Part shown: piece by piece, positions 16,649-25,033 of the stretch | How the letters are laid out: each line of letters begins with the position of its first letter | How positions within the stretch are numbered: the first letter of the stretch is position 1 | Assembly: GCA_035063765.1 (NCBI GenBank) | Contig: JAPSFT010000017.1 | Span: 32,478 to 96,477, forward strand | DNA length: 64,000 nucleotides | DNA from: Deltaproteobacteria bacterium | Lineage (GTDB): Bacteria; Myxococcota_A; UBA9160; PR03 | Reading direction: 5' to 3' | Notes under the pieces: model-generated | Seen by the model: only the letters and a program-made list of their open reading frames with translations | The model's database searches: none | Told to the model about the DNA's origin: nothing | Position numbers and translations under genes: made by a program

Positions 16649-17525
16649 GCGCCACCTCGCCCGCCCGCGCGGCCGCTTCGGCCAGCGCACGCGCCGCCAC
16701 GACGCCCGCCAGGTGGCGCCGGTAGTCCGCGGAGGCGTGGACGTCCTCGAGCGGCTCCTCGATGGCCTCGGCCGCCGCGCGCGCGGCCCGCCCGAGGGCC
16801 TCGGCGTCGGGGCGCTGGCCCGCGAGCAGGCGCTCCGCGGCCTCGGCGCGCAGCGGCGTCGCGCGGACGCCGAACAAAACGAGCCGGGTCCGTTCCACGC
16901 TGCCGCGCGCGTCGAGCGCGAGCGTCGCCACGGCCCCGACCAGCGCGAAGTCGCCGTGCCGGCGCGCGATCTCCTGGATCGACCAGCCCGTGCGCGGCGC
17001 CAGCACGGGCCAGCGCGCCTCGACGAGCACCTCGGCCGGTCCGAGCGCGGTGGTGAGCGGGCCCAGGAAGAAGTCGCCCGCGGCGATCGAGCGCGCACCG
17101 GCGGGGCCGAGCGCACGCAGCTCGGCGTCGAGCAGCACTGCCAGCGCGGGGTACTCGGCGGCGGGGTCGGCCTGGGCCAGCGAGCCGCCCACGGTCCCGC
17201 GGGTGCGGATCGGCGGGTGGCCGATGAGCTGCGTCGCCGCGCGCAGGAGCGGCTGGCTCCGCGCCACGAGCTCCGAGCGCTCGAGCTCGCGTTTGGAGGT
17301 CATGGCTCCCACCACGAGCGTCTGCCCCTCCTCCCGGATCCCGACGAGACTTCCGATACGGCGCAGGTCCACGAGCAGCGCCGGCCGCGCGAGCCGCATG
17401 GCGAGCAGCGGCACGAGGCTCTGGCCTCCGGCCAGGAGCATCGCCTCGCCCTCTCCGCGCGCGAGCAGCGCCACCGCCTCTTCCACGGTGCCGGGTGCAG
17501 CATACTCGAAAGGGGGCGGCTTCAT
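16641..17525 (-). CDS. Molybdenum hydroxylase FAD subunit (CoxM type)
   Basis: 294-residue FAD-binding subunit, oxidising the iron-sulfur clusters and passing electrons to an acceptor. It opens MKPPPFEYAAPGTVEEAVALL, carries AGGQSLVPLLAMRLARP (FAD pyrophosphate site, about residues 33-49) and TVGGSLAQADPAAEYPA (isoalloxazine site, about 105-120), and ends with the CoxM C-terminal domain. The ATG at 17525 fits the family; an in-frame ATG six codons upstream is less likely. It is the first gene of the minus-strand operon running to 10293. No copy of the TATGAC palindrome lies in front of it. Confidence 0.9.
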   Translation of the reverse strand: MKPPPFEYAAPGTVEEAVALLARGEGEAMLLAGGQSLVPLLAMRLARPALLVDLRRIGSLVGIREEGQTLVVGAMTSKRELERSELVARSQPLLRAATQLIGHPPIRTRGTVGGSLAQADPAAEYPALAVLLDAELRALGPAGARSIAAGDFFLGPLTTALGPAEVLVEARWPVLAPRTGWSIQEIARRHGDFALVGAVATLALDARGSVERTRLVLFGVRATPLRAEAAERLLAGQRPDAEALGRAARAAAEAIEEPLEDVHASADYRRHLAGVVAARALAEAAARAGEVARA

Positions 17526-17637
17526 GGATCCCCGGAGCGCCACGAGGAACGGCCGATCCCAACCACGCGCGACTGCGGCACCATGACGGGGATCTCAGGA
17601 AGGGCGGCGCTCCGCGGGCGCCGCCGGGAGGGGCAGT

Positions 17638-18525
17638 ATGTCGTGGAGCGAGTGGAAGCGCAACGAGGGGGAGGGGCTCGATTTCCGCGAGATCGTGTAC
17701 GAGACGAAGCGCCACGACGAGCTCGGCGGCGGGGTCGCGCGCGTCACCCTCCACAAGCCCGACCGCTTCAACGCCATGACGCTCGAGACGGTCGAGGAGA
17801 TGTTCCGCGCCTTCTATGACGCCAACCACGACGACACGATCGGGGTCATCGTGGTGGCGGGGGCGGGCAAGCACTTCGGGGTGGGCGGCGACGTGGAGTG
17901 GGAGAAGTGGGGCCTGCGCGCGGCCTTCTACCACCGCTACCCGCACAACCGCCTGATCCGCATCTCGCGCAAGCCGGTGATCGCGGCCGTGCACGGCTAC
18001 TGCCTGGGCGGGCACAACCACATGGCCTACTGCTGCGACTTCACGATCGCGGCGGACGACGCGCGCTTCGGTCAGGCCGGCCCGCGCGTGTCGAGCCCGG
18101 CCGACGGGTTCTTCGTCCCGTACCTGACCAAGGTGGTCGGCGCCAAGAAGGCGCGCGAGATGTGGATGCTGTGCCGGCGCTACAGCGCCGAGCAGGCACT
18201 CGCGATGGGCCTCGTGAACGAGGTGGTGCCGCGCGCCGAGCTCGACGCGGCGGTGGACCGCTGGTGCGAAGAGCTGCTTGCCGTGAGCCCCGGCTGCCTC
18301 GAGATCCTGAAGGCCGCCTTCGACCAGGAGATGGACGGCTACGCGGAGCTCGGCGTGATCTCGAGCCAGCTCTACCCGAACTGGTTCGACCTGCCCGAAG
18401 GGCGCGAGGGCGGGGCGGCCTTCACGGAAAAGCGTCGCCCGCGCTTCTGGAGCCTGCGCGAACGCGAAGCGCGGCTGCGCCGCACCCTCGTCGAGGCATA
18501 CGAGAAGGAATCGGAGCGCAAGTAG
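17638..18525 (+). CDS. BadI/MenB-like crotonase (2-ketocyclohexanecarboxyl-CoA hydrolase type)
   Basis: 295-residue crotonase. Instead of the two hydratase glutamates it has GYCLGGHNHMAYCCDFTIA followed by FGQAGPRVSSPADG, the pattern of MenB and BadI, where FGQxGP is diagnostic. The block KKAREMWMLCRRYSAEQALAMGLVNEVVP is close to BadI, which opens an alicyclic beta-keto ring by reverse Dieckmann cleavage. I infer a ring-cleaving or ring-forming CoA enzyme rather than a simple hydratase. The ATG follows GGGAGGGGC. An 8-bp stem with a 7-nt loop (17603-17625) sits in the leader just upstream. It is divergent from the molybdenum-hydroxylase operon, so the two may be parts of one ring-degradation pathway. 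Confidence 0.82.
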   Translation: MSWSEWKRNEGEGLDFREIVYETKRHDELGGGVARVTLHKPDRFNAMTLETVEEMFRAFYDANHDDTIGVIVVAGAGKHFGVGGDVEWEKWGLRAAFYHRYPHNRLIRISRKPVIAAVHGYCLGGHNHMAYCCDFTIAADDARFGQAGPRVSSPADGFFVPYLTKVVGAKKAREMWMLCRRYSAEQALAMGLVNEVVPRAELDAAVDRWCEELLAVSPGCLEILKAAFDQEMDGYAELGVISSQLYPNWFDLPEGREGGAAFTEKRRPRFWSLREREARLRRTLVEAYEKESERK

Positions 18526-18532
18526 GCGCGCG

Positions 18533-19798
18533 TCAGCGCGCGGGCCCGGCCGGCGTGCGCGCCGGGCGTGGCGCCCCGGCCGGCGCGAGCGTCGCGGCGG
18601 CGCCCGAGGCGACGAGGCCGGCGATCTCCTGCGCGGGGAGGCCGAGCTCCGCGAGGACCTCCTCGGTGTGCTCGCCGAGCCCCGGCGGGTGGCGCCGCAC
18701 GCTACCCGGCGTCTCGCGGAGCTTGATCGGGACGCCGGTCACGCGCACGGAGCCGAGCGCAGGGTGCGGCAGCTCGACGATCATGCCGTTGTGCAGCACC
18801 TGGGGGTCGGCGACGACCTCGGGCACCTCCTGGATCGGCGCGCTCGGCACGTCGGCCGCCACGAGCCGCTCGACGAGCGCCTCGCGCGGGAGCGCGGCGG
18901 TCCGCTCGGCGAGCCGCCGCTCGAGCTCCTCCTGGTTCGCCTGACGCGCCTCGACGTGCGCGAAGCGCGGGTCGTCGGCGAGCTCGAGGTCGAGGGCGGC
19001 GCACAGGCGGCGGAAGAACTTGTCCGAGGGACAGGTGATCACGACGCTCTTCCCGTCGGCGGTCGGGAAGACGCCCGAAGGGGCGAAGTACTGGCTGCGG
19101 TTGCCGGTCCTGGGCGGCGGCTCGCCGGCGTTGAGCAGGCTGCCGAGGTTGCTCGCGTGGGCGTGTACGGCCGCGTCGAGCAGCGAGACGTCGATGCGCT
19201 GGCCCCGCCCCGTGCGCTCGCGCACGAGCAGCGCCGCGAGGGCAGCGCTGCACACGTGCTGGGAGGTCATCACGTCGACGAGCGGGACGAGCACGCGCAC
19301 GGGCGGGCGGCCGGGCTCGCCGTTCATGGCGAGCAGGCCCGAATAGCCCTGGGCGAGGAAGTCGATCCCGGGCCGCCCGGCATAGGGGCCGTCGGGGCCG
19401 AAGGCGGTGACACCGATCCAGATCAGGTCGGGCCGGTGCGCGCGGAGCTGCTCGTAGGCGAGGCCCAGGCCCGAGAGCGCGGGCTCGCGGACGTTCGTGA
19501 TCGCGATGTCGGCGGTCGCCACGAGGCGCGCGAAGACGGCGCGGGCCGCCGCCTCGCGCAGGTCGAGCACGAGCGAGCGCTTGTTGCGGTTCAGGCTCAG
19601 GAAGGCGGTCCGCTCCCGGCCGCAGCGCGGGCCGAGGCGGCGGCTCTCGTCGCCGCCGGGGGGCTCCACCTTGACGACGTCGGCGCCGAGGTCGCCGAGC
19701 AGCGTGGCGCCGTAGGGCCCCGCGAGCATGGTCGCGAACTCGAGGACGCGGATGCCGGCGAGCGGCCCCGGAGCGGCTTCGTGGGACGGGCGGGCCAC
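18533..19798 (-). CDS. CoA-transferase family III (CaiB/BaiF)
   Basis: 421-residue type III CoA-transferase with the standard opening (LAGIRVLEFATMLAGPYGATLLGDLGAD and VKVEPPGGDESR) and the catalytic aspartate at about residue 175 in PLVDVMTSQ. The C-terminal 25 residues are an Ala/Pro/Arg tail outside the domain. It is the last gene of the acetone carboxylase operon, nine bases after the preceding CoA-transferase. It converges with the BadI-like gene, and the stop lies inside a GCGCGC-gtca-GCGCGC self-complementary stretch that could help termination. Confidence 0.87.
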   Translation of the reverse strand: MARPSHEAAPGPLAGIRVLEFATMLAGPYGATLLGDLGADVVKVEPPGGDESRRLGPRCGRERTAFLSLNRNKRSLVLDLREAAARAVFARLVATADIAITNVREPALSGLGLAYEQLRAHRPDLIWIGVTAFGPDGPYAGRPGIDFLAQGYSGLLAMNGEPGRPPVRVLVPLVDVMTSQHVCSAALAALLVRERTGRGQRIDVSLLDAAVHAHASNLGSLLNAGEPPPRTGNRSQYFAPSGVFPTADGKSVVITCPSDKFFRRLCAALDLELADDPRFAHVEARQANQEELERRLAERTAALPREALVERLVAADVPSAPIQEVPEVVADPQVLHNGMIVELPHPALGSVRVTGVPIKLRETPGSVRRHPPGLGEHTEEVLAELGLPAQEIAGLVASGAAATLAPAGAPRPARTPAGPAR

Positions 19799-19807
19799 GC
19801 ATGGACC

Positions 19808-21016
19808 TCAGGGAATGGCGCCCTGCGCCTTGAGCTCGCCGATCTCCTCCCAGCTGTAGCCGAGGGTGTCGGCGAGCAGGAGCTCGGTGTCCTGCCCGAG
19901 CTCGGGACCGAGCGATTCGACACGTCCCGGTGTCCGGCTGAGCCCGATCGGGAAGCCGCGGATCGCGACCTGGCGGTCGACCTCGTGGCAGTGGGTCTCG
20001 AGCAGGTAGTCGTTCTCCCAGGCCTGCGGGTCGCGCGCCGCGTCCGCGAGCGTGCCGATCGGGCTCGCCGCGATGCCGGCGCTCCGCCAGCGCTCCATCC
20101 ACTCCGCCACGCTGCGTCCCGCCACGGTCGCGTCGAGGCGCGCGACGAGAGCACGGGCGTGGGTGCGCCGCCCGTCCGCGCCGGCGAAGCGCGGATCCGC
20201 GCCGAGGGCGTCGTCCCCGAGCGTCCGGCACAGCTTCGCGAAGGCCTCGTCCTGGTTCGGGACGCACAGGAAGAGCCAGCCGTCGCGCGCGCGATAGCGG
20301 TTCCAGGTCGGGTTCTCCGGCTCCTCGCGCGAGCGCTGCTGCGCGAACTCGCGGCGTCCCGTGGCGAGGTAGGCCTGGAGCGTCGGCGCGGTCAGGAAGA
20401 GCTGCGCGCCGTAGAGCGACGCGTCGAGCATCTGCCCCTGTCCGGTCCGGTTGCGGTGGTAGAGGGCGAGCAGGATCCCGAGCGCGGAGAGCAGCCCGCC
20501 GTAGGCGTCGCCCGAGCCCATGCCGAGGTAGATCGGCGGCTGGCCCGGCTCGCCGAGCCGCGCCATCAGCCCCGTCAGCGCCTGCACCGTCATGTCGAAG
20601 GACGGCCGGTCGACCTGGCCAAACGCGCCGTAGCCGGTGTTGGTGGCGTAGACGAGCTTCGGGTTGAGCGCCCGCAGCCGCTCGTAGCCGAGGTCCCAGC
20701 TCGCGAGCAGCTCCGGACCCAGGTTCGAGAGGAACACGTCGGAGCGTTCCACCAGCCGGTCGAGGACCGCGCGCCCGGCCGGCTTCTTCAGGTCGACGGC
20801 GAGGCTCTTCTTGTTGCGGTTGATGACGAGGAAGTACTGGTTCCAGTCGCCCACCGGCACGGCCTTGATGCTGCGCACGCCACGCGCCTGGTCGCCGCCC
20901 TGGGGCCGCTCGACCTTGATCACCTCGGCCCCGAAGTCGGCCAGGAACTGGGCCGCGACGGGGCCCTGGAACCAGACCGTGAGGTCGATCACCCGGATGC
21001 CGTCCAACGCTCCCAC
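19808..21016 (-). CDS. CoA-transferase family III (CaiB/BaiF), catalytic-type subunit
   Basis: 402-residue type III CoA-transferase starting at GTG 21016, eight bases after GGAGGAG. The catalytic aspartate is retained at about residue 170 (GSGDAYGG). RNKKSLAVDLKKPAGR and TGQGQMLDASLYGAQ are family blocks. The neighbouring gene 21037-22242 belongs to the same subfamily (shared C-terminal motifs such as GFPIxxSxTPxR and an xDxSLY block) but lacks the aspartate. Heteromers with one active and one inactive CaiB subunit are known (for example BbsEF-like enzymes), so these two are good candidates for such a pair. Confidence 0.87.
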   Translation of the reverse strand: MGALDGIRVIDLTVWFQGPVAAQFLADFGAEVIKVERPQGGDQARGVRSIKAVPVGDWNQYFLVINRNKKSLAVDLKKPAGRAVLDRLVERSDVFLSNLGPELLASWDLGYERLRALNPKLVYATNTGYGAFGQVDRPSFDMTVQALTGLMARLGEPGQPPIYLGMGSGDAYGGLLSALGILLALYHRNRTGQGQMLDASLYGAQLFLTAPTLQAYLATGRREFAQQRSREEPENPTWNRYRARDGWLFLCVPNQDEAFAKLCRTLGDDALGADPRFAGADGRRTHARALVARLDATVAGRSVAEWMERWRSAGIAASPIGTLADAARDPQAWENDYLLETHCHEVDRQVAIRGFPIGLSRTPGRVESLGPELGQDTELLLADTLGYSWEEIGELKAQGAIP

Positions 21017-21036
21017 GAACCCGACTCCTCCCCTCG

Positions 21037-22242
21037 TCAGGCGACGACGCCGCGCTCCACGAGCTCCTGGATGCGTGCCTCGCCGAGCCCGAGCAGTCCG
21101 TGCAGGATCTCGGCCGAGTGCTGCCCCGCGCAGGGCGCGAAGCGATCGAGGCGCGCCGGCGTCTCGCTCATGAAGATCGGGAAGCCGAGCGTGCGGATCG
21201 TCCCGGCGCCCGGGCGCTCGAGCTCGAGCACGTAGCGGTTGCGGCGTGCCTGGGGATCCGTCGCGGGGTGCTCGAAGTCCTCGATCACGTCCGCGCTCAG
21301 CCGGGCCTCGACGAAGCGCGCCCGCCAGTGCTCCCCGTCGTGGCAGGCGAAACGCTCCTCGAGCACGCGGATCAGCTCGAGGCGGTACTCGCCGCAGCGC
21401 TTCTCGTGGCTGTCGAAGCGCGGGTCGTCGACGGCGAGGCCCATGACCCCGGCGAGCCCCGGCCACCAGCGGTCGGTGTCGGGCATCGTGAGGCACAGCC
21501 AGCGCCCGTCCTTCGCCGGGTAGAGGACGCCGCTCATCGGGTTCCCGGCGTCGGTGCGCGCCACCGGCTGGGTCAGCCGGTCGCCGCCCATCGCGAGGAA
21601 GGCCTGCAGGTCGAGGCTCGCCCCGTACAGGTTCCCCGAGTAGAGCGAGGCGTCGACCTCCTGGCCCTCGCCGGTCCGCTGGCGGTGGACGAGCGCCACG
21701 AGCGAGCCGAGGGCGAGCAGCGCTGCCGTGTAGAGTGGACCGGCGCCCGCGTAGACGGGCGGCTCGCCCGGCTGCGGCAGGATCGGCATCATGCCCGTGC
21801 GCGCCGCGGCGAGCTCGTCGAGCGGCGGGAGCTCGCGGTCGGGCCCCTTCGGCCCGAAGCCGCTGCCCCGGGTGTAGACCAGGTCCGCGCGCAGCCGCGT
21901 CGCACCCGCCGGGTCGAGCCCGAGCGCCTCGAGCCGGTCGGCGGGCCAGTCGGTGAAGAGCAGGTCGGCCTTCGCGACGAGCGCGTGCAGGAGCTCGCGC
22001 CCGCTCGGGTCGTCGAGATCGAGGGCCAGGCCCTGCTTGTTGCGCTGCACGAGATCGGCGTCGTAGTCGTAGCGCGCGTCGGGATGGAGCGCGCGCGGCG
22101 CGCGCGGCGCCACGCGGCCCCGGCCGAGATCCTCGACGCGGATCACGCGAGCGCCGAAGTCGGCGAGCAGCGCGGCCCCGAGCGAGCCCCAGTACTCCGT
22201 GGTGAGGTCGACCACCACCACGTCCGCGAGGGCTGCGCCCAT
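21037..22242 (-). CDS. CoA-transferase family III paralog with catalytic Asp replaced
   Basis: 401-residue CaiB/BaiF-fold protein. At the place of the catalytic aspartate it reads GAGPLYTAALLALG, with proline at about residue 169, where the adjacent paralog reads GSGDAYGGLLSALG. The rest of the fold is intact (LVQRNKQGLALDLDDPSG and TGEGQEVDASLYSGN), and there is no stop or frameshift. It is probably a structural or substrate-binding subunit of a heteromeric transferase with 19808-21016. Its ATG overlaps the stop of the acetone carboxylase gamma gene (TGATG), so it is translated with that complex. Confidence 0.82.
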   Translation of the reverse strand: MGAALADVVVVDLTTEYWGSLGAALLADFGARVIRVEDLGRGRVAPRAPRALHPDARYDYDADLVQRNKQGLALDLDDPSGRELLHALVAKADLLFTDWPADRLEALGLDPAGATRLRADLVYTRGSGFGPKGPDRELPPLDELAAARTGMMPILPQPGEPPVYAGAGPLYTAALLALGSLVALVHRQRTGEGQEVDASLYSGNLYGASLDLQAFLAMGGDRLTQPVARTDAGNPMSGVLYPAKDGRWLCLTMPDTDRWWPGLAGVMGLAVDDPRFDSHEKRCGEYRLELIRVLEERFACHDGEHWRARFVEARLSADVIEDFEHPATDPQARRNRYVLELERPGAGTIRTLGFPIFMSETPARLDRFAPCAGQHSAEILHGLLGLGEARIQELVERGVVA

Positions 22243-22814
22243 CACGCCTTCCGGCGTGGGGCGGGCGCGGGGTCGCGGCGCCAGCTCCGGACCACCTCGA
22301 GCGTGCGATCCTCGAAGGCCTGCGCGTCCGGCAGCGGGCGGCCCAGCCAGTCGCGGTAGAAGCTGTCGAGGTCGGGCAGGAACTCGAAGTCCGGCGGACA
22401 GCCGCGCGGCACCGCCTCGACCTCGAGCTGGCTGCCGCAGCCCGGGCACACGTACTCGCGCACCTGGATCCAGGCGGGGTCGGGCGTCTCGCGGCCCCGG
22501 TAGACCTCGCGCAGGCTCGCCTCGTCCGCGCGCACGTGGATCAGCGCGGCGAGCTTCCAGTTCACGCGGTAGTCGCCGAACTCGTGCCCGCAGCGGCACT
22601 TGACGATGCGCGCGCCGTCCTTCGCGACGATGAAGAGCGCGGGCGTCAGCGGCAGCAGGATCCGCTCCGGCCACGGGACGCGGCTCTGCAGGATCTCCAC
22701 GTACTTGTCGAAGCGGTCGGGGTCCTTGGGGCTGCGCATCATGTCCTGGACCGCGGGCCAGGGCAGCACGCCGTCCAGGAGCTTCTCGACGTCCGACTTG
22801 TGGAACTCGGCCAC
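22242..22814 (-). CDS. acxC: Acetone carboxylase gamma subunit
   Basis: 190-residue small subunit of acetone carboxylase. Family signatures are PKDPDRFDKYVEILQSRVPW and LPLTPALFIV near the N-terminus, a CRCGHEFGDYRVNWKLAA block with two cysteines (about 73 and 75), and YVCPGCGSQLEVEAVP (123 and 126), probably a zinc site, then DFEFLPDLDSFYRDWLG. The start is GTG 22814. This subunit separates acetone carboxylase from the larger hydantoinase family, so it anchors the identification of the operon. A related role on another ketone (for example butanone or acetophenone) is possible. Confidence 0.88.
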   Translation of the reverse strand: MAEFHKSDVEKLLDGVLPWPAVQDMMRSPKDPDRFDKYVEILQSRVPWPERILLPLTPALFIVAKDGARIVKCRCGHEFGDYRVNWKLAALIHVRADEASLREVYRGRETPDPAWIQVREYVCPGCGSQLEVEAVPRGCPPDFEFLPDLDSFYRDWLGRPLPDAQAFEDRTLEVVRSWRRDPAPAPRRKA

Positions 22815-22837
22815 GGGGCCTCCTCGCTGGGAGCGGA

Positions 22838-25033
22838 TCAGAACTCGAAGTCGGAGGGCAGGTCCCAGAAGGCGCGCAGCTCGGCGCCGTAGTCGGGCGA
22901 GAGCGCCATCGAGCTGCGCCACATCTGGAGGACCGCGGGGTCCATGTCCTGCCGGGCGGCCACCCGCTCGCGCTCCTGCTCCCACCACTGCCGGAAGGGG
23001 ATCGCGCGCGCCCGGCGCTCGCTGCGGATCTGCTCGCGGCGGGCGCGGGTGGCGGCCTCGTCCACCTTCCACTCCACACCGTCCGGCTTCGCGACGACGC
23101 CGTAGACGTCCTCGGCCACCCATGGCCGGGTCCAGCCCCGGTCGAGATCCGCCGCGACCGCCGCCGGATCGCGCTCGAGGGGGTCGCCCATCGACTGGGC
23201 GCCGGCGACGGGGTGGATGATCAGGTCGCCCTCGACGAGCGGCTCGGGCGTCACGAAGGGCGCGATCACGCCCGTCTCGAGGCGGGTCGCCCGGATGTTC
23301 CGGGCGAGGTCCGGATCGTCCGGGTCGCCGCGCTCGTGCACGAGCGGCAGCCGTTCCGCGATCCGCTCGTTCAGGTTCGTCTCGTGCGCGAAGGCCGGCC
23401 GATCGGGGAACGCCGGGTAGGCGCCGAACATGCCGTGGTTCGCGATGGTCTTGCTGCGGATGCCGGCGCAGCCGCACTGGTACTCGATGCCGGGGGTGCC
23501 GTGGACCAGCCACACCGCCGTATGGCCGAGCCCGCCGCGGTGCTGGCCGTAGCCGGACGAGTCCGGCTCGATGTTGCGGCCGAGGAACAGGACCGGGTAG
23601 AAGAGCTCGGAGATCTCGGCGTTGCCGAAGTCGGCGTTGGCGGTGTAGATGCACCAGGCGCTGTTCTCGCCGTCCGCGAAGCCGCGCGCGGGCTGGCCGT
23701 TCGAGGCCTGCTCGAGGGTGAGCCCCGCCACGTACACGCCCTGCTGGTTGATCCCGGAGAACTCGGCGGTCATGGTCGTCGCCGCGCCCGCCGCCATCTC
23801 CTCGACGAAGCCCCGCGCGTGGTAGAGGCGCCCCATCACCTCGTAGAGACTGCTCACCCACAGCACGGCGGGTGCCCAGGCGACGCCCGAGGAGGCGCTG
23901 AAGTCCTTCGGGAAGGGATTCGCCCACGAGCCTTCGGGGGGCGTCTCCATCCGCCAGGCCGCGGTCGGGCCCGAGTTGAACATGTCGAAGCCGACCACGT
24001 GCGAGTAGCCGTTCAGGAGCCCGGACTTGAGCGCGACCGGGCTGATGTTCTCGCCGAAGGGGACGGTCCCGGAGGCGCCGCGCAGCGAGATGCGGATCGT
24101 CGCGTCGGGGCGCACCTCGAGCTCCATCGGCAGGTTGAACAGGCAGTCCACGTCCTGCTTCGGGAGCAGCACGCGCTTGCCCTTCATGGCCAGGTCCTTG
24201 AACTGCGACTTGCGCAGGCGGCCCGGCACCGCCTGGGTGCGGATCCGCGACACCGCGTAGCGGCGGCTGTCCTCCACGTACTCCCGGCTCGCCTCCAGGA
24301 AGAAGTCGAGGCCGTACTTCTCGATCACGCGGGTCAGCCGCTCGCGGACGATGAGGCAGCCCGCCAGCCGCCCGCGCGCGTCGCCCATCACCCAGTCCGG
24401 GGTGCGCGTGCGCGAACGCATGCGCATCTCGTACCAGGGGAAGTAGCGGTCCTTCTCGCCCACCTTCTCCATGGAGATGCACACGCCGTCGGAGTAGCAG
24501 TCCGGGTTCAGGAACCCGATCGAGCCCGGCGTCACGGATCCGACGTCGTTGGCGTGGCTCACGGCGCTGGCCCAGGCGACGAGGCGGTCCTGGTAGAAGA
24601 TCGGCATCGCCATGTCGAAGTCGGGCGCGTGGATGCCGCCGTAGTGCGGGTCGTTGTTCTCGAAGATGTCGCCCTGGTGGAAGCCCGGGTACTCCTCGTA
24701 GCCGAGCTCGATGAAGTGGCGGATCATGTCCGAGATCAGCCCGGGGTGGGCCGTGATCCCGCGCGAGATGCAGATCGCCTCGCCGGTCGGCAGGTGGAGC
24801 GCCCAGAGCGCGTCGCCGCCCTCGGCCGCGATCGGCGACGAGGAGACCTTGCAGCCCGCCACCCACGCCGTGTTGCACACGCTCGAGAGGATCTGCCAGA
24901 CCGCCTCGTAGGTGCCCGGGTCCGACTCCTTGCGGGCGAGCCGCTCCAGGCCGAAGAGGTGCCCGGTCCGGGCGAAGAGCTCGTCGTTGCGCCCGAGCTG
25001 TTCCTTCAGCGAAAGGATGCCATCGGTCGTCAC
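22838..25033 (-). CDS. acxB: Acetone carboxylase alpha subunit (HyuB family)
   Basis: 731-residue hydantoinase-B/oxoprolinase-family subunit, the carboxylating subunit of acetone carboxylase (acetone + bicarbonate + ATP giving acetoacetate, Mn-dependent in characterised enzymes). Visible stretches include FHQGDIFENNDPHYGGIHAPDF (about 120-140), SSGYGQHRGGLGHTAVW and NHGMFGAYPAFPDRP. The GTG start overlaps the stop of the beta-subunit gene (GTGA). The C-terminal region is rich in Arg/Glu, as in the family. Subunit naming follows the Xanthobacter convention only by similarity. Confidence 0.88.
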   Translation of the reverse strand: MTTDGILSLKEQLGRNDELFARTGHLFGLERLARKESDPGTYEAVWQILSSVCNTAWVAGCKVSSSPIAAEGGDALWALHLPTGEAICISRGITAHPGLISDMIRHFIELGYEEYPGFHQGDIFENNDPHYGGIHAPDFDMAMPIFYQDRLVAWASAVSHANDVGSVTPGSIGFLNPDCYSDGVCISMEKVGEKDRYFPWYEMRMRSRTRTPDWVMGDARGRLAGCLIVRERLTRVIEKYGLDFFLEASREYVEDSRRYAVSRIRTQAVPGRLRKSQFKDLAMKGKRVLLPKQDVDCLFNLPMELEVRPDATIRISLRGASGTVPFGENISPVALKSGLLNGYSHVVGFDMFNSGPTAAWRMETPPEGSWANPFPKDFSASSGVAWAPAVLWVSSLYEVMGRLYHARGFVEEMAAGAATTMTAEFSGINQQGVYVAGLTLEQASNGQPARGFADGENSAWCIYTANADFGNAEISELFYPVLFLGRNIEPDSSGYGQHRGGLGHTAVWLVHGTPGIEYQCGCAGIRSKTIANHGMFGAYPAFPDRPAFAHETNLNERIAERLPLVHERGDPDDPDLARNIRATRLETGVIAPFVTPEPLVEGDLIIHPVAGAQSMGDPLERDPAAVAADLDRGWTRPWVAEDVYGVVAKPDGVEWKVDEAATRARREQIRSERRARAIPFRQWWEQERERVAARQDMDPAVLQMWRSSMALSPDYGAELRAFWDLPSDFEF

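Noticed and set aside
13720..17525. Aerobic CO dehydrogenase (coxMSL) with CoxG/XdhC/MocA
   Set aside because: Subunit set fits, but the active-site loop lacks the cysteine required in form I CO dehydrogenase and departs from form II, so only a general molybdenum hydroxylase is supported.
17814..17830. TATGAC inside the BadI-like coding region (also at 52466)
   Set aside because: Single half-sites within genes with no matching right half; they read as Tyr-Asp codons.
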